Below, one piece after another: positions 34,831-43,529 of a stretch of DNA of 64,000 nucleotides. The notes beneath the pieces are model-generated. The model was not told where the DNA came from. It ran no database searches and saw only the letters and a list, made by a program, of their open reading frames with translations. This DNA comes from Amycolatopsis sp. cg9 (GTDB taxonomy: Bacteria > Actinomycetota > Actinomycetes > Mycobacteriales > Pseudonocardiaceae). The stretch spans positions 3,348,001-3,412,000 of the forward strand of contig NZ_CP166850.1 in the NCBI RefSeq assembly GCF_041346945.1, read 5' to 3'. The position numbers and the translations under genes are program-made. The first letter of the stretch is position 1. Every line of letters begins with the position of its first letter.

Positions 34831-35162
34831 GCGTTGCCTCACGTCCGATGCGGACGGCCTTGCCCGAGTGGCGGCCCTCGTTCGGCTGCGATGCTTCGCG
34901 GTGGTGTGCCGCCAGCTCGCGGTTGTCTTCGGCGCCCTCCGCGTACCGGTCCTTCGGCGGGGCCGTGGTCGCGGCCCCGTGTGACGTCGCTGTTCGTGGA
35001 CGATCCGCACACCGGTCCTTCGGCGGGGAACGGTTCCGTGCGGTGCCGGGCAGGCGGGCCATGGTCGTGTGCGGTACCGCTGCTCGGAGACCCTTCATGA
35101 ACCGGTCCTCCAGTGGCGTCCGCCTCGGTGTGAGCCGAGCCAGTGGGCAGGCGGCCGCATGA
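34827..35162 (+). CDS. Small ORF inserted between imuA' and imuB
   Basis: This 111-residue frame starts ATGA-overlapped with imuA' and ends ATGA-overlapped with imuB, so all three appear translationally coupled. The product is Arg/Ser-rich with repeated short units: APSAYRSFGGAV, GRSAHRSFGGER and RPFMNRSSSGV. These reflect an 18-bp DNA repeat. No domain is recognised and the composition is atypical for a folded protein. It could be a genuine small mutasome subunit or a repeat insertion that kept the frame open. Confidence 0.45.
   Translation: MSVASRPMRTALPEWRPSFGCDASRWCAASSRLSSAPSAYRSFGGAVVAAPCDVAVRGRSAHRSFGGERFRAVPGRRAMVVCGTAARRPFMNRSSSGVRLGVSRASGQAAA
34945..35118 (+). repeat. Three copies of an ACCGGTCCTTCGGCGGGG repeat
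   Basis: ACCGGTCCTTCGGCGGGG occurs exactly at 34945-34962 and 35011-35028, and in degenerate form (ACCGGTCCTCCAGTGGCG) at 35101-35118. The copies are 66 and 90 bases apart, both multiples of three, so the reading frame of the small ORF is kept. Confidence 0.75.
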
Positions 35163-36766
35163 CCGTTCCCGCACAGCGCGGCACCCCCGACACCGCCACC
35201 CGGATGCTCGTCCTCTGGTGCCCGGACTGGCCCGCGGTCGCCGCCGCGGCCGTCGCGGGGACCGCCGTGACCGAACCCGCCGCCGTCTTCAGTGCGAACC
35301 GGGTTGTCGCCTGCAACGCCGTCGCGCGCCGGAGCCGGGTTCGGCGGGGGATGCGGCGGCGGGAGGCGCAGTCGAACTGCCCCGAGCTCGTCGTCTTCGC
35401 CGCGGACGACGGTCGCGACGCGCGGCTCTTCGAGGCCGTCGCGCGGGCGGTCGAGGCGCTCGTCGTCGGTGTCGAGGTCGTGCGGCCGGGGCTCGTCGCG
35501 GTCCCCGTCGACGGCGCCGCTCCCTACTTCGGCGGCGAACACGCGCTCGTCGAGCGGCTCGTCGACGAGGTCTCGGCCGCGGCCGGCGTCGAATGCCAGG
35601 TCGGGATCGCCGAGGGGCTCTTCGCCGCGACGCTCGCCGCCCGCTGCGGGGAGTTCGTCGAACCCGGGCGCGTCGCCGAGTTCCTCGCGCCGCTGCCCGT
35701 CACCGAGCTCGACCAGCCCGGCGCCGACCGCGCCGAACTCGTCGACCTCCTGCGCCGCCTCGGGCTGAAGACCCTCGGCGCGTTCGCCGAACTGCCGGAA
35801 CGCGACGTCGCCAACCGGTTCGGCACGGCCGGGCTGCTCGCCCACCGGCTGGCGCGCGGCCGCTCCGAACGGCCGCCGCTGCGCCGCCGTCCGCCGCCGG
35901 AGCTGACTCTGACCGAGGAGTTCGACCCGGTCGTCGAGCGCGTCGACGTCGCCGCGTTCCTCGCCAAGGGCCTCGCGACGCGGTTCTGCGCGGGCCTCGC
36001 CGGGCGCGGCCTGGCCTGCACGCGCCTCGGCATCTACGCGGTCACCGAAGAAGGCGAACACCTCGGCCGCGTGTGGCGCTGCGCCGAACCGCTGACCCCG
36101 GCGGGCGTCGCCGACCGCGTGCGCTGGCAGTTCGAGGGCTGGCTGCGCGCGGCACCGGGTCAGCGCCCGACGTCCGGCGTGGTGCGGCTGCGGCTCGAAC
36201 CGGAGGAGACGGTCGAAGGCCGGTCGCTGCAGCTCGACCTGTGGCAGAACGGCGGCTCCGAGGAGGAGGACGAGCGCGCGGCCCGCGCGTTCGTCCGGGT
36301 CCAAAGCCTCCTGGGCCCCGAAGCCGTGCTCACCCCGCTGCTCGACGGCGGCCGCGATCCCGCGGGCCGCGTCCGCTTGGTGCCGTGGGGCGACCCACGC
36401 GAGCGCACACACCCCCCGGACGCGACCTGGCCGGGCCGGCTGCCCTCCCCATCCCCGGCGACGGTCCTGGACCGGCCGGTCCCCGCCCAGGTCTTCGACG
36501 CCGACGGCCGCGGCGTCGGACTCACACCCCGCGACCAGCTCACGGCACCCCCCAGCGGCCTGACGATCGCCGGCGGCCGGCGCCGGAACGTCGTGGGCTG
36601 GGCGGGCCCGTGGCCGCTGACCCCGGATCGCCACCGCCCGGGCCCCCGCCGAGCCCGGCTCCAGCTGGTGCTCGCCGGCGAGGGCGACGAGCCACCCGAG
36701 GCGGTGCTGGTGCACTGCGCGGGCACGGAAAATCCACTGTGGACGGTCGAGGGAGTGTACGACTGA
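35159..36766 (+). CDS. imuB: ImuB, inactive Y-family polymerase-like mutasome subunit
   Basis: The predicted 535-residue protein has the Y-family polymerase scaffold without its catalytic carboxylates: the first motif reads VLWCPDWPAVAA instead of DMDAFFA-like sequence, and the DE motif region reads AVPVDGAAPYFGGE. A clamp-binding-like motif QLDLW starts at about residue 358. ImuB bridges the beta clamp, ImuA' and DnaE2 in mycobacteria. The ATG at 35159 overlaps the preceding stop (ATGA). Two bases separate its stop from the next ATG. Confidence 0.93.
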   Translation: MTVPAQRGTPDTATRMLVLWCPDWPAVAAAAVAGTAVTEPAAVFSANRVVACNAVARRSRVRRGMRRREAQSNCPELVVFAADDGRDARLFEAVARAVEALVVGVEVVRPGLVAVPVDGAAPYFGGEHALVERLVDEVSAAAGVECQVGIAEGLFAATLAARCGEFVEPGRVAEFLAPLPVTELDQPGADRAELVDLLRRLGLKTLGAFAELPERDVANRFGTAGLLAHRLARGRSERPPLRRRPPPELTLTEEFDPVVERVDVAAFLAKGLATRFCAGLAGRGLACTRLGIYAVTEEGEHLGRVWRCAEPLTPAGVADRVRWQFEGWLRAAPGQRPTSGVVRLRLEPEETVEGRSLQLDLWQNGGSEEEDERAARAFVRVQSLLGPEAVLTPLLDGGRDPAGRVRLVPWGDPRERTHPPDATWPGRLPSPSPATVLDRPVPAQVFDADGRGVGLTPRDQLTAPPSGLTIAGGRRRNVVGWAGPWPLTPDRHRPGPRRARLQLVLAGEGDEPPEAVLVHCAGTENPLWTVEGVYD

Positions 36767-36768
36767 GC

Positions 36769-37650
36769 ATGGACGAGGACTACGCACGACGCCTGCGCGA
36801 CTGGCTGCGAGCCGAACCCGAAGCGGCACCCCACCAGTGGCTGCGGGAAATCCCGGCCCCGGAGGAGCCCGCCGAACCGGACCCGGCGCACCGCTGGTCG
36901 GTGCGCGGCCAGCTGCCGCCCGTCGATCCGATGGTCGACAAATCGACAGGCGACGAAGCGGAAGGCTTGGCGGTGGTGATCCCGCTGCCGCGCCCCTCGC
37001 GGGAAAACGGCTGCCGTCTGAGCGGTCCGGTCCGCCGAACCCGCCGCGAGCACGCCACCGATTCGCGCGACTTCGGCCGGGTGGGCGAAGTCGAGGCTGA
37101 GCCACACCGCCGCGAGCAGGGCACCGAGTCACAGCGCGCTCGGCCGATGAGCGAGGCCGAAGCCCGCAGCCGCTGGAACCACCCGTCGAACGCAGTGCGC
37201 CGCGAGGAAGCCGCCCGAAACGAAGCCGCCGAGCCGCGGGGTCCCGCGGGCGCGGCGGAGGCGCGCGGCGGTTGGGGCCACCTGTCCAACGGCCACCACC
37301 GCGAGGATGCCGCCGAGCCGCGGGGGCGAATGGGCGAGGCGGAGGCTCGCAGCCGCTGGAACCACCCGTCCAACGGCCACCACCGCGAGGATGCCGCCGA
37401 GCCGCGCGGCCGAACGAGCGAGGCCGAGGCCCACCGCCGCTGGAACCACCCGTCGAACGCGCCGCACCGCGAGGAAGCCACCGACCACCGTGGCGAAGCC
37501 GCCCGAACCGAACCCGTCGAGCCGCGCGGTCCCATGAGCGAAGCCGAAGCACGCAGCCGCTGGAACCACCCCGCCAACTGGCACCGCCGCCGCCGCGCTG
37601 CTGCCGCCGATCAGGAGCGGCGGCGGCAGGATGAGCCCGGGAGCCACTGA
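36769..37650 (+). CDS. WNHP-repeat protein in the SOS mutasome operon
   Basis: This 293-residue protein begins with an acidic and aromatic segment (YARRLRDWLRAEPEAAPHQW) and a linker containing VRGQLPPVDPMV. From about residue 125 it has five repeats of roughly 30 residues built on EAEARSRWNHPSN followed by a charged HREEAAEPRG segment. No enzyme motif is seen and the whole looks disordered. The gene starts two bases after imuB and its stop overlaps the dnaE2 ATG, so it is part of the operon. The repeat core resembles the dnaE2 N-terminus (MGWNNPPVRW). Its function is undescribed as far as I know. Confidence 0.75.
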   Translation: MDEDYARRLRDWLRAEPEAAPHQWLREIPAPEEPAEPDPAHRWSVRGQLPPVDPMVDKSTGDEAEGLAVVIPLPRPSRENGCRLSGPVRRTRREHATDSRDFGRVGEVEAEPHRREQGTESQRARPMSEAEARSRWNHPSNAVRREEAARNEAAEPRGPAGAAEARGGWGHLSNGHHREDAAEPRGRMGEAEARSRWNHPSNGHHREDAAEPRGRTSEAEAHRRWNHPSNAPHREEATDHRGEAARTEPVEPRGPMSEAEARSRWNHPANWHRRRRAAAADQERRRQDEPGSH

Positions 37651-40600
37651 TGGGCTGGAACAACCCGCCCGTCCGCTGGAAGGACCTCGCCCGCACCCTC
37701 GCCGGCGACCTCCCGCCCGGTGACCACGGGGACAGTCCCGCCTGGGGCCGCCACCGCGAGGGCTACCAGCGCCCCCAAGACCTCCCCGCGCGCGGCACCG
37801 ACGACGGCGGCGAGGCCGTCCGCGTGCCCTACGCCGAACTGCACTGCCACTCCAACTTCAGCTTCCTCGACGGTGCCAGCCATCCCGAGGAGCTCGTCGA
37901 GGAAGCCGCGCGCCTCGAGCTCGATGCCATCGCCCTCACCGATCACGACGGGATGTACGGCGTCGTCCGGTTCGCCGAAGCCGCGCGGGAACTGGGCGTC
38001 AACACCGTCTTCGGCACCGAGCTCAGCTTCGGGCTGCGGAACCCGCAGAACGGCGTTCCCGATCCCGAAGGCGAGCACCTCCTCCTGCTCGCCCGCGGCG
38101 ACCAGGGCTACCGGGCCCTCTGCCGCGCCATCACCGCCGGGCAGATCCACGCCGAGGCCGAGAAGGGCAAGCCGCGTTACGACCTCGGTGCGGTCGCCGA
38201 AGAGGTCGCCGGGCAGTGCGTCGTGCTGACCGGGTGCCGCAAGGGGGCCGTGCGGTCGGCGCTCGTCACGCACGGTCCGGCGGCCGCAGCCGAAAAACTC
38301 CGGGAACTCGTCGACCGGTTCGGTCGCGACCACGTCTACGTCGAGCTCACCGACCACCGCCAGCCGCTGGACAGCACGCACAACGACCTCCTCGCCGAGC
38401 TCGCCGGGGAACTGGACCTGCCGACCGTCGCCACCACCGCCGCGCACTACGCCCGGCCCGAGCGGGCGCCGCTGGCCGACGCGCTCGCCGCGATCCGGGC
38501 GCGGCGGGGCATCGACGAGCTCGAAGGGTGGCTGCCCGCCGCCGGCACGGCGTTCCTGCGCAGCGGCGCCGAAATGGACGCCCTGTTTCGCCGCTACCCG
38601 GGCGCGGTGCGGCGCAGTGCGTTGCTGGGCATGGAATGCGCGTTCCCGCTGAAGCTGCTCGCCCCGAAGCTGCCGCCCTTCGACGTCCCCGAGGGCCGGA
38701 CCGAAAAGACGTACCTGCGCGAGCTGACGTGGAAAGGCGCGGAGGAACGCTACGGCGGCAAAGCCCACGAAGAAAAGGCGAAGGCCCAGATCAAGCACGA
38801 ACTGCAGATCATCGAGGAGCTCGGCTTCCCCGGGTACTTCCTCATCGTCTGGGACATCGTGCGGTTCTGCCGCGACAACGACATCCTCTGCCAGGGCCGC
38901 GGCTCGGCGGCGAACTCGGCCGTGTGCTACGCGCTCGGCATCACGAAGGTCGACTCCGTCGCCTACGAACTCCTCTTCGAGCGCTTCCTCGCCCCGGACC
39001 GCGACGGCTACCCCGACATCGACCTCGACATCGAGTCCGACCGCCGCGAGGAAGCCATCCAGTACGTCTTCGCCAAGCACGGCCGGCTGCGCACCGCCCA
39101 GGTCGCGAACGTGATCACCTACCGCGCCCGGTCCGCGGTCCGCGACGCCGCGCGGGCGCTGGGCTATTCACCGGGCCAGCAGGACGCCTGGAGCAAGCAG
39201 ATCGACCGCTGGGGTTCGCTGCGCAGCACCGAAAAGGACCACGACCACGACATCCCGGACGAGGTCGTGCAGCTGGCCTTCGCGCTCGAGGACTTCCCGC
39301 GCCACCTGGGCATCCACTCCGGCGGGATGGTGATGTGCCAGGAGCCGGTGAGCCAGGTCGTGCCGGTCGAGTGGGCGCGGATGGCCGACCGCAGCGTCAT
39401 CCAGTGGGAGAAGGAGGACTGCGCCGCCGCCGGGCTGGTCAAGTTCGACCTGCTCGGCCTCGGCATGCTCTCCGCGCTGCACTACATGATCGACCTCGTC
39501 CAGGAGTACAAGGGCGAGCGCGTCGACCTCGCCGAGCTGGACCTCGCCGACGAGAAGATCTACGAAATGCTGTGCCGCGCCGACGCGATCGGCGTCTTCC
39601 AGGTCGAAAGCCGGGCGCAGCTGGCGACCTTGCCGCGCCTGCGGCCCACGGAGTTCTACGACCTCGCCGTCGAGGTGGCGCTGATCCGGCCCGGCCCGAT
39701 CCAGGGCGGCTCGGTGCACCCGTACATCCGCCGCAAGCAGGGGCGCGAGAAGTGGAGCTACGACCACCCGCTGCTGGAGAAGGCGCTGCACAAGACCAAG
39801 GGCGTGCCGCTGTTCCAGGAACAGATGATGCAGATCGCGCTCGACGTCGCGAACTTCACCGCGGCGGAGGCCGACCAGCTGCGGCACGCGATGGGCTCGA
39901 AGCGCTCGGACCGCAAGATGGACCGGCTGCGGCAGCGGTTCCTCGAGGGCGCCGCCGCGAACGGCGTCGACGACGAGCTCGCGCAGAAGATCTTCCTGAA
40001 GCTGAAGGCGTTCGCGAACTTCGGCTTCCCGGAGAGCCACGCGCTGAGCTTCGCGCACCTGGTGTTTTCCAGCGCCTACTTCAAGCTCTACCACCCGGAC
40101 GCGTTCCTGGCGGGCCTCCTGCGCGCGCAACCGATGGGGTTCTACTCGCCGCAGTCGCTGGTCGCCGACGCGCGGCGCCACGGCGTCACCGTGCACGGCC
40201 CGGACATCAACCGCAGCCTGCCGCACGCGACGCTGGAACCGTTGCCGGACGGGGGAAAGCTGCACGCGGTCCGGACCGGGCTGAGCACCGTGCGGAAGAT
40301 CGGCGAAGACGTCGCGAAGCGGATCGCGGCCGAGCGGACGGAAAACGGCGAGTACCGCGACCTGGCCGACGTCGCCCGCCGCGTGCGGCTGACCACCCCG
40401 CAGATCGAGGCGCTGGCCACGGCCGGCGCGTTCGCGGGGTTCGGCGGCGACCGCCGCCAGGCGCTGTGGACCGCGGGCGCGGTCGCCGGCGAACGGCCGG
40501 AGAAGCTGCCCGGCCTGGTCGGCACGCGGGCCCCGGTGCTGCCGGGCATGGACGGCCTCGACCTCGCGGCGGCGGACGTCTGGGCGACCGGCGTGTCCCC

Positions 40601-40961
40601 GGACAGCTACCCGACCGAGTTCGTCCGCGATCACCTCGACGAGCTCGGCGTCGTCCCGGCGAACGGCCTGGCGGCCCTCGACGACGGCGCCCGCGTCCTG
40701 ATCGGCGGCGCGGTGACCCACCGCCAGCGCCCGGCGACCGCGGGCGGGGTCACCTTCCTCAACATCGAGGACGAAACGGGGATGGTGAACGTGATCTGCA
40801 CGCTCGGCCTCTGGCAGCGCTACCACCGCGTGGCGCGCAGCAGCCCCGCGCTGCTGATCCGCGGCGTGGTGGAGAAGGCCGACGGCGTGGTGAGCGTCCT
40901 CGCCGACCGCGTCGAGCCGCTGCAGCTGCGGATCAAGGCGAAGTCCCGCGACTTCCGGTGA
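37650..40961 (+). CDS. dnaE2: Error-prone DNA polymerase DnaE2
   Basis: The predicted 1103-residue C-family polymerase makes damage-induced mutations with ImuA'/ImuB. It has an N-terminal PHP domain (about 65-330; YAELHCHSNFSFLDGASHP), palm with CQGRGSAANSAVCYALGIT and the catalytic PDIDLDIESDRREE, a finger region with LIRPGPIQGGSVHPYIRRK, an HhH region and a C-terminal OB fold (GGVTFLNIEDETGMVNV). The extension before the PHP domain starts MGWNNPPVRWKDL. The ATG at 37650 overlaps the preceding stop. It is followed after one base by the convergent methyltransferase end. Confidence 0.97.
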   Translation: MGWNNPPVRWKDLARTLAGDLPPGDHGDSPAWGRHREGYQRPQDLPARGTDDGGEAVRVPYAELHCHSNFSFLDGASHPEELVEEAARLELDAIALTDHDGMYGVVRFAEAARELGVNTVFGTELSFGLRNPQNGVPDPEGEHLLLLARGDQGYRALCRAITAGQIHAEAEKGKPRYDLGAVAEEVAGQCVVLTGCRKGAVRSALVTHGPAAAAEKLRELVDRFGRDHVYVELTDHRQPLDSTHNDLLAELAGELDLPTVATTAAHYARPERAPLADALAAIRARRGIDELEGWLPAAGTAFLRSGAEMDALFRRYPGAVRRSALLGMECAFPLKLLAPKLPPFDVPEGRTEKTYLRELTWKGAEERYGGKAHEEKAKAQIKHELQIIEELGFPGYFLIVWDIVRFCRDNDILCQGRGSAANSAVCYALGITKVDSVAYELLFERFLAPDRDGYPDIDLDIESDRREEAIQYVFAKHGRLRTAQVANVITYRARSAVRDAARALGYSPGQQDAWSKQIDRWGSLRSTEKDHDHDIPDEVVQLAFALEDFPRHLGIHSGGMVMCQEPVSQVVPVEWARMADRSVIQWEKEDCAAAGLVKFDLLGLGMLSALHYMIDLVQEYKGERVDLAELDLADEKIYEMLCRADAIGVFQVESRAQLATLPRLRPTEFYDLAVEVALIRPGPIQGGSVHPYIRRKQGREKWSYDHPLLEKALHKTKGVPLFQEQMMQIALDVANFTAAEADQLRHAMGSKRSDRKMDRLRQRFLEGAAANGVDDELAQKIFLKLKAFANFGFPESHALSFAHLVFSSAYFKLYHPDAFLAGLLRAQPMGFYSPQSLVADARRHGVTVHGPDINRSLPHATLEPLPDGGKLHAVRTGLSTVRKIGEDVAKRIAAERTENGEYRDLADVARRVRLTTPQIEALATAGAFAGFGGDRRQALWTAGAVAGERPEKLPGLVGTRAPVLPGMDGLDLAAADVWATGVSPDSYPTEFVRDHLDELGVVPANGLAALDDGARVLIGGAVTHRQRPATAGGVTFLNIEDETGMVNVICTLGLWQRYHRVARSSPALLIRGVVEKADGVVSVLADRVEPLQLRIKAKSRDFR

Positions 40962-40962
40962 G

Positions 40963-41691
40963 TCAGGGCCGCCGGACGATGGTGATGATCTCCGGACCGG
41001 CCGGGCGGCGGTCCCAGTGGCCGTACTGCTCGTCGACCACCAGCCCGGCCTCCGCGATGAACTCGCCCAGCGAGGGGACGTCGAGGAACCGCAACGTGCT
41101 TTCGCTGTACTGCGGCGCGTCCCAGGCCGGGCTCTCGTACGTCGTCGTGAAGCTGACGTACCCGTTCTCGAACGGCCCCGCCTCGTTCCACGACCGGACC
41201 GTGATCCCGTCGGCCGTGACCACTTCGGACGCGTTGGCGGACGTCCACCGATCCCAGCCGCGAGCCGCCGGGTCGCGGGTGTCGAACCCGAAGCGGCCGC
41301 CGGGTTTCAGCGCGCGTCGGATCGCCGCGAACGCCGTCCGCAGCTCGGCGTCGGTCAGCAGGACCTGGAACGCGTGGCCGGTCATCACGGCGAAGTCGAA
41401 CTCGCTGTCCCAGGTGGCGGTCGACAAATCGCCCAGCACCCACTCGACGTCGTCGCGACGGTGGGCTTGCGCGAGCATGCCCTCGGCCGGGTCGAGGCCG
41501 ACCAGGCGCCCCTGGTGCCCGGATTCGCGAGCCCAGTGCAGCAGTGAGCCGGTGCCGCAGCCGACGTCCAGCACCGAGTTCGCCGCCATGATCATCGGCA
41601 GGTAGAACTCGAAGTCGCCGGAGATTTCGCGCGGGTTGAAAGCGTCGTAGAGCGCTGCGAGGCCGGGGTCGACGTAGTCGTGGTCGGGCAC
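40963..41691 (-). CDS. SAM-dependent methyltransferase (class I)
   Basis: The predicted 242-residue cytosolic protein shows SAM motif I SVLDVGCGTGSLLHWA (about 38-53), motif II GLDPAEGML, DFAVMTGHAFQVL and the post-motif LKPGGRFGFDTRDP. The C-terminal half is beta-rich and family-specific. It starts at a GTG at 41691, MPDHDYVDPGLAALYDAF. Substrate is unknown. It stands convergent to dnaE2 with no room for a terminator between the two stops. Confidence 0.88.
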   Translation of the reverse strand: MPDHDYVDPGLAALYDAFNPREISGDFEFYLPMIMAANSVLDVGCGTGSLLHWARESGHQGRLVGLDPAEGMLAQAHRRDDVEWVLGDLSTATWDSEFDFAVMTGHAFQVLLTDAELRTAFAAIRRALKPGGRFGFDTRDPAARGWDRWTSANASEVVTADGITVRSWNEAGPFENGYVSFTTTYESPAWDAPQYSESTLRFLDVPSLGEFIAEAGLVVDEQYGHWDRRPAGPEIITIVRRP

Positions 41692-41722
41692 GCCGCCACC
41701 GTAGTGACCGGCGCGGCGAAGC

Positions 41723-42154
41723 TCACCCGGTTTTCGGGGCCAGCCCGAGCAGTTCCGGTCGCGCGGCCAGCTCCCGCCAGTGCGCCGCCGGGTCGCTCAC
41801 CAGCCGCCGCCGGTCGAGGTCGAGCAGGCCCGACACCGACGACACCGAAGCCACCAAAGTGCCGTCCGGGGCGTGGAACTCCTGCGTCACCCGCGAAGTC
41901 TTCCCCGCGCCCCACTCGAACGAGCAGCTGACCGTCACCTCACCGCCCGGGACGAGCTCGTGGTGGAACCGCACCGTCGTCTCCAGGTTGACCGGGCCGA
42001 TCCGGCGCGCGGCCAGCTCCGCCAGGTCGATCCCCGCCGCCTGCACGCACGACCAGCGCGCGTGATCGGCGTACGCCAGGTAGGCCGGGCCGCGGACGTG
42101 GCCGTTGGCGTCGATGTCGTCACAGCGCACGGGAATCGTCACCTGGAAAGCCAT
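41723..42154 (-). CDS. Acyl-CoA thioesterase (hot-dog fold, 4HBT/FadM-like)
   Basis: The predicted 143-residue hot-dog-fold protein has VRCDDIDANGHVRGPAYLAYADHARW, with the catalytic Asp in DIDANGHV and the long central helix, then RFHHELVPGGEVTV and VTQEFHAPDGTLVASVSSV. Such proteins hydrolyse acyl-CoA thioesters. Its start overlaps the end of the upstream AraC gene by 35 bases, so they are co-transcribed. Chain-length specificity cannot be told. Confidence 0.88.
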   Translation of the reverse strand: MAFQVTIPVRCDDIDANGHVRGPAYLAYADHARWSCVQAAGIDLAELAARRIGPVNLETTVRFHHELVPGGEVTVSCSFEWGAGKTSRVTQEFHAPDGTLVASVSSVSGLLDLDRRRLVSDPAAHWRELAARPELLGLAPKTG

Positions 42155-42956
42155 GCCCCGGATCCTGGCCCGGCGCCGCGGCGGGCGTCTGGAACTTTTC
42201 GGCCACCCGGACGAGCGCGGCGGGCGAAGAACCCGACAGGCGGCGGCAGTCGCGGCCGAGGTGGGACTGGTCGGCGTAGCCGAGGTCCGCCGCGACGCCC
42301 GCCAGCGACGCCCGCTGGACCGCCAACGGCTCGAGCCGGCGCAGGAACCGCTGGAACCGCCGGATCCGGTGCACCTGCTTGGGCCCGGCGCCGACCGCGT
42401 GCGCGAAGTGCCGCCGCAGCGCGCGTTCGCTCACGCCCAGTTCGGCGGCGACGTCGGTGGCGCGCACGGCGGGACGGCCCAGCGCGTGGATCGCGGCCAG
42501 CACCCGGCGGTCCGGCGCCGCACCCCGGCCGGCGACGAGTGCTTCGAGGATTTCGCGCTGGGCCACCGGATCGGCGGTCGCGGCGAGGGCGCCTTCGGCA
42601 CGGCGGGCCGGCGCGCCCCAGAGGTCGCTCAGCCGGGTCGTGCCCGCGGGCAGCTCCGGCATCGGCGTGCCGAGGACCGCCGCCGCGGCGCCGCAGCGCA
42701 GCCGGACGCCGACGCGGGTTCCCGCCGCCGGGAGCCACAGCCGCAGCGGGACGCCGACGGTGACGGCCACCGTGAGCGCGTCGCCGTCCCAGACCCGGTC
42801 CGCGCAGCCGTCGGGGAGGACGCGCAGCGGCCGCGCCCAGCCGGTGCGCCCGTGCCAGCCGCAGACCAGCACGTCGGCGAGCGCGGCCGGTGGGGCGACT
42901 TCGCGGTACACCGACCGTGCCCCGGCCACGGCCAGCGGCCGCAGGGGAACTCCCAT
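42120..42956 (-). CDS. AraC-family transcriptional regulator
   Basis: The predicted 278-residue regulator has an N-terminal DUF6597-like beta domain (about 10-120: YREVAPPAALADVLVCGWHG, then RVLPDGCADRVWDG) and a C-terminal AraC double helix-turn-helix (about 165-265: ATDVAAELGVSERALRRHFAHAVG, then GVAADLGYADQSHLGRDCR). It diverges from the VOC gene, which it may regulate. CATACT seven bases before the ATG suggests a leaderless message. The C-terminal 12 codons overlap the thioesterase start. Confidence 0.9.
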   Translation of the reverse strand: MGVPLRPLAVAGARSVYREVAPPAALADVLVCGWHGRTGWARPLRVLPDGCADRVWDGDALTVAVTVGVPLRLWLPAAGTRVGVRLRCGAAAAVLGTPMPELPAGTTRLSDLWGAPARRAEGALAATADPVAQREILEALVAGRGAAPDRRVLAAIHALGRPAVRATDVAAELGVSERALRRHFAHAVGAGPKQVHRIRRFQRFLRRLEPLAVQRASLAGVAADLGYADQSHLGRDCRRLSGSSPAALVRVAEKFQTPAAAPGQDPGHGFPGDDSRAL

Positions 42957-42963
42957 GAAGCCC

Positions 42964-42969
42964 AGTATG
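42964..42969 (-). promoter_or_regulatory. Leaderless -10 box of the AraC gene
   Basis: On the minus strand CATACT lies exactly seven bases before the ATG at 42956, the same hexamer and spacing as at the putative Phe leader peptide. The divergent VOC gene has its own TAGCGT near 43012 and a normal GAGGAGG ribosome site. Confidence 0.4.
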
Positions 42970-43033
42970 CAGCGGCCGGGAGCTGTCCTAATTCGGCACT
43001 AGCGTGCCCAGCACCCGACCGAGGAGGAAAACC

Positions 43034-43501
43034 ATGGCCAGCCCCGTTCCCGCCGGCTACACGACCGTCACCCCGTGGATCATCGGCCGCGACACCGCGG
43101 CGCTGCTCGACTTCCTGAAGCGGGCCTTCGACGCCGAGGAACTCGGCCGGGTCGTCGGCGACGACGGGAAGATCGGGCACTCCGAGGTCCGCATCGGCGA
43201 CGCCGTCGTGATGGCGTTCGACGCACCCGCCGACTGGGCCGAGACCCCGGCCTTCCTGCGGCTCTACGTGCCCGACAGCGAGGAAACCCAGCGCCGCGCC
43301 ATCGCCGCGGGCGCCACCGAGGTGACGCGTCAGACGGTGCTCTTCTTCGGCGACCGCGTCGGCCGCGTCCGGGATCCGTTCGGCAACCTGTGGTGGATCC
43401 AGACTCGGCTCGAGGACCTCGACGAAGCCGAGATGGCGCGTCGCGCTCAGCTGTCAGAGCACATCGAGGCCATGGCGTACGTCCAGGGTGCGAAGCTCTG
43501 A
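43034..43501 (+). CDS. VOC-family (glyoxalase/bleomycin-resistance fold) protein
   Basis: The predicted 155-residue protein of the PhnB-like VOC group starts MASPVPAGYTTVTPWIIGRD, with FLKRAFDAEELGRV, the HSEVRIGDAVVMAFD strand carrying a metal-ligand-type His, and the C-terminal RVGRVRDPFGNLWWIQTR motif. Possible roles are isomerase, dioxygenase or binding of small ligands; no specific assignment is possible. GAGGAGG precedes the ATG at 43034. It diverges from the AraC regulator. Confidence 0.88.
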   Translation: MASPVPAGYTTVTPWIIGRDTAALLDFLKRAFDAEELGRVVGDDGKIGHSEVRIGDAVVMAFDAPADWAETPAFLRLYVPDSEETQRRAIAAGATEVTRQTVLFFGDRVGRVRDPFGNLWWIQTRLEDLDEAEMARRAQLSEHIEAMAYVQGAKL

Positions 43502-43529
43502 CGGCCGGCGCGTGTGAAACCCTGGGCCG

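Noticed and set aside
34839-35174. Minus-strand 111-codon frame opposite the imuA'-imuB spacer ORF
   Set aside because: There is no ribosome site and no coupling; the plus-strand frame has ATGA junctions with both neighbours.
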